Assembly (NCBI RefSeq): GCF_000003605.2
Contig: NW_003149239.1
Span: forward strand, 1-23,061
Reading direction: 5' to 3'
DNA: 23,061 nt
DNA from: Saccoglossus kowalevskii
Lineage: Eukaryota; Hemichordata; Enteropneusta; Harrimaniidae
Below, one piece after another: positions 22,374-23,061 of this stretch. Positions within the stretch are counted from its first letter, which is position 1. Every line of letters starts with the position of its first letter. The translations under genes were made by a program, and so were the position numbers. The notes below the pieces were generated by a model that did no database searches, was not told the origin of the DNA, and saw nothing but the letters and a program-made list of their open reading frames with translations.

Positions 22374-23061
22374 GGCCTAATGGATGCCAGTTTGTGTTTG
22401 ACCAGGCCTAATGGATGCTAGATTCTGTTTGACCGGGCCAAATGGATGCCAGTTTGTGTTTGACTGGGCCTAATGGATGCCACTTTGTGTTTGACCAGTC
22501 CTAATGGATGCCAGTTTGTGTCTGACCGGGCCTAGTGGACGACAGTTTGTGTTTGACCAGGCCTAATGGATGCCAGTTTGTGTTTGACCAGGCCTAGTGG
22601 ACGACAGTTTGTGTTTGACCAGGCCTAATGGATGCCATTTTGTGTTTGACCGGGTCTAGTAAATGCCAGTTTCTGTTTGACCGGGCCTAGTGGATGCCAG
22701 TTTGTGTTTGACTGAGCCTAGTGGACGACAGTTTGTGTTTGACCAGGCCTAATGGATGACAGTTTGTGTTTGACCGGGCCTAATGGATGCCAGTTTGTGT
22801 TTGACCAGGCCTAATGGATGCCAGTTTGTGTTTGACCGGGCCTAATGGATGCCAGTTTGTGTTTGACCAGGCATAATGGATGCCAGTTTCTGTTTGAAAG
22901 GGCCTAATGGATGCCAGTTTGTGTTTGACCAGGCCTAGTGGACGACAGTTTGTGTTTGACCAGGCCTAATGGATGCCAGTATGTGTTTGACCAGGCCTAA
23001 TGGATGCCAGTTTTTGTTTGACCAGGCCTAATGGATGCCATTTTGTGTTTGACCAGGCCTA
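22374..23061 (+). repeat. D-A segment, third copy, continuing past the window
   Basis: Matches 13388-14075 at a displacement of 8,986 bp (290 x 31 less four intervening deletions) with no difference that I can see. It shares the private variants CCAGTCC (near 22497) and AGTATG (near 22979) with the 13.4-kb copy but not with the 18.5-kb copy. D marker at 22417, A markers at 22648 and 22710. The copy is still running at the last base. Confidence 0.85.

Larger units (their letters stand above)
1..23061 (+). repeat. 31-bp satellite DNA array, about 744.5 monomers
   Basis: Every part of the window aligns to one 31-bp monomer in one orientation; 210-240 is a typical copy. The monomer is about 48% G+C with T over A and G over C on this strand. 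Common dimorphic sites are GACCAGG/GACCGGG, CCTAATGG/CCTAGTGG, GGATG/GGACG, GCCAG/GACAG/GCCAT and TTTGTG/TTTCTG. Since 31 is not a multiple of 3, each monomer's TGA, TAA or TAG rotates through all frames and closes them. No unique DNA, transposon or gene interrupts the array, and both ends lie inside it. Eukaryotic satellite is the best reading from copy number and length; genomic location, transcription and species are unknown. Family name not recognised. Confidence 0.97.

Noticed and set aside
1-23061. CRISPR array
   Set aside because: Repeats of 31 bp abut with no unique spacers, and copy number and divergence are far outside CRISPR arrays.
1-23061. Telomeric repeat (TTAGG on the minus strand)
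   Set aside because: TTAGG occurs once per monomer inside CCATTAGGCC; there is no TTAGG or TTAGGG tandem run.
1-23061. CENP-B box or other known centromere protein site
   Set aside because: I see no match to the CENP-B core elements TTCG and CGGG at the required spacing. Centromere function cannot be inferred from sequence alone.
1-23061. Coding minisatellite (repetitive protein)
   Set aside because: A 31-bp period shifts frame each monomer, and TGA, TAA or TAG in every monomer closes all frames; no intron-like structure is visible.
1-23061. Embedded transposon or unique insertion
   Set aside because: Read through the whole window: no stretch longer than a few bases departs from the monomer, and marker spacing leaves no room for an insertion.

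Overview
The whole 23,061-base window is one uninterrupted tandem array of a 31-bp monomer, all copies in the same orientation. There is no unique sequence, no gene, no RNA gene and no mobile element. A typical monomer can be read at 210-240. It opens GCCAGTTTGTG, carries a GACC(A/G)GG core, and ends CCTAATGGAT. Dividing the length by 31 after correcting for indels gives about 744.5 monomers. The array runs off both ends of the window, so neither boundary is visible. Hundreds of variant head-to-tail copies with no flanking DNA are what eukaryotic satellite DNA in heterochromatin (centromeric, pericentromeric, subtelomeric or sex-chromosome) looks like. The species cannot be told from the sequence, and I do not recognise the family by name.

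The array is not homogeneous. Rare diagnostic monomers define blocks, here called A (GACTGAGCC), C (GATTGGGTC after GGATGAAAG), E (GACTGGGCC then CCAGGTCTAGTGG), B (GGATACC, GAAAGGGCC, GCTAGTTT) and D (GCTAGATTC, GCCACTTT). From about 11 kb to the end they mostly recur in the order A-C-E-B-D. This gives a composite higher-order unit of about 59-69 monomers (1.8-2.1 kb), with one longer interval of 101 monomers. The left 10 kb is more scrambled and holds local duplications of 9, 15, 24 and 33 monomers.

Large, nearly identical segmental copies stand out: 12875-14918 with 17987-20030 (2,044 bp each), 10504-11977 with 15307-16781 (about 1.47 kb), and 22374-23061 with 13388-14075. Every repeat distance checked is an exact multiple of 31 once a small set of visible indels is counted. 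This points to in-register unequal exchange or conversion. Diagnostic variants also split the window into a left subfamily (before about 8 kb) and a right subfamily (after about 9 kb).

Single-base deletions cluster at 9088-9215 and 9979-10205, mostly in CC and TTT runs. This looks more like unpolished assembly than biology. The only open frames of any length are by-products of such shortened or variant monomers and are not genes. I found no encoded system; the interest here is in how the array is built.
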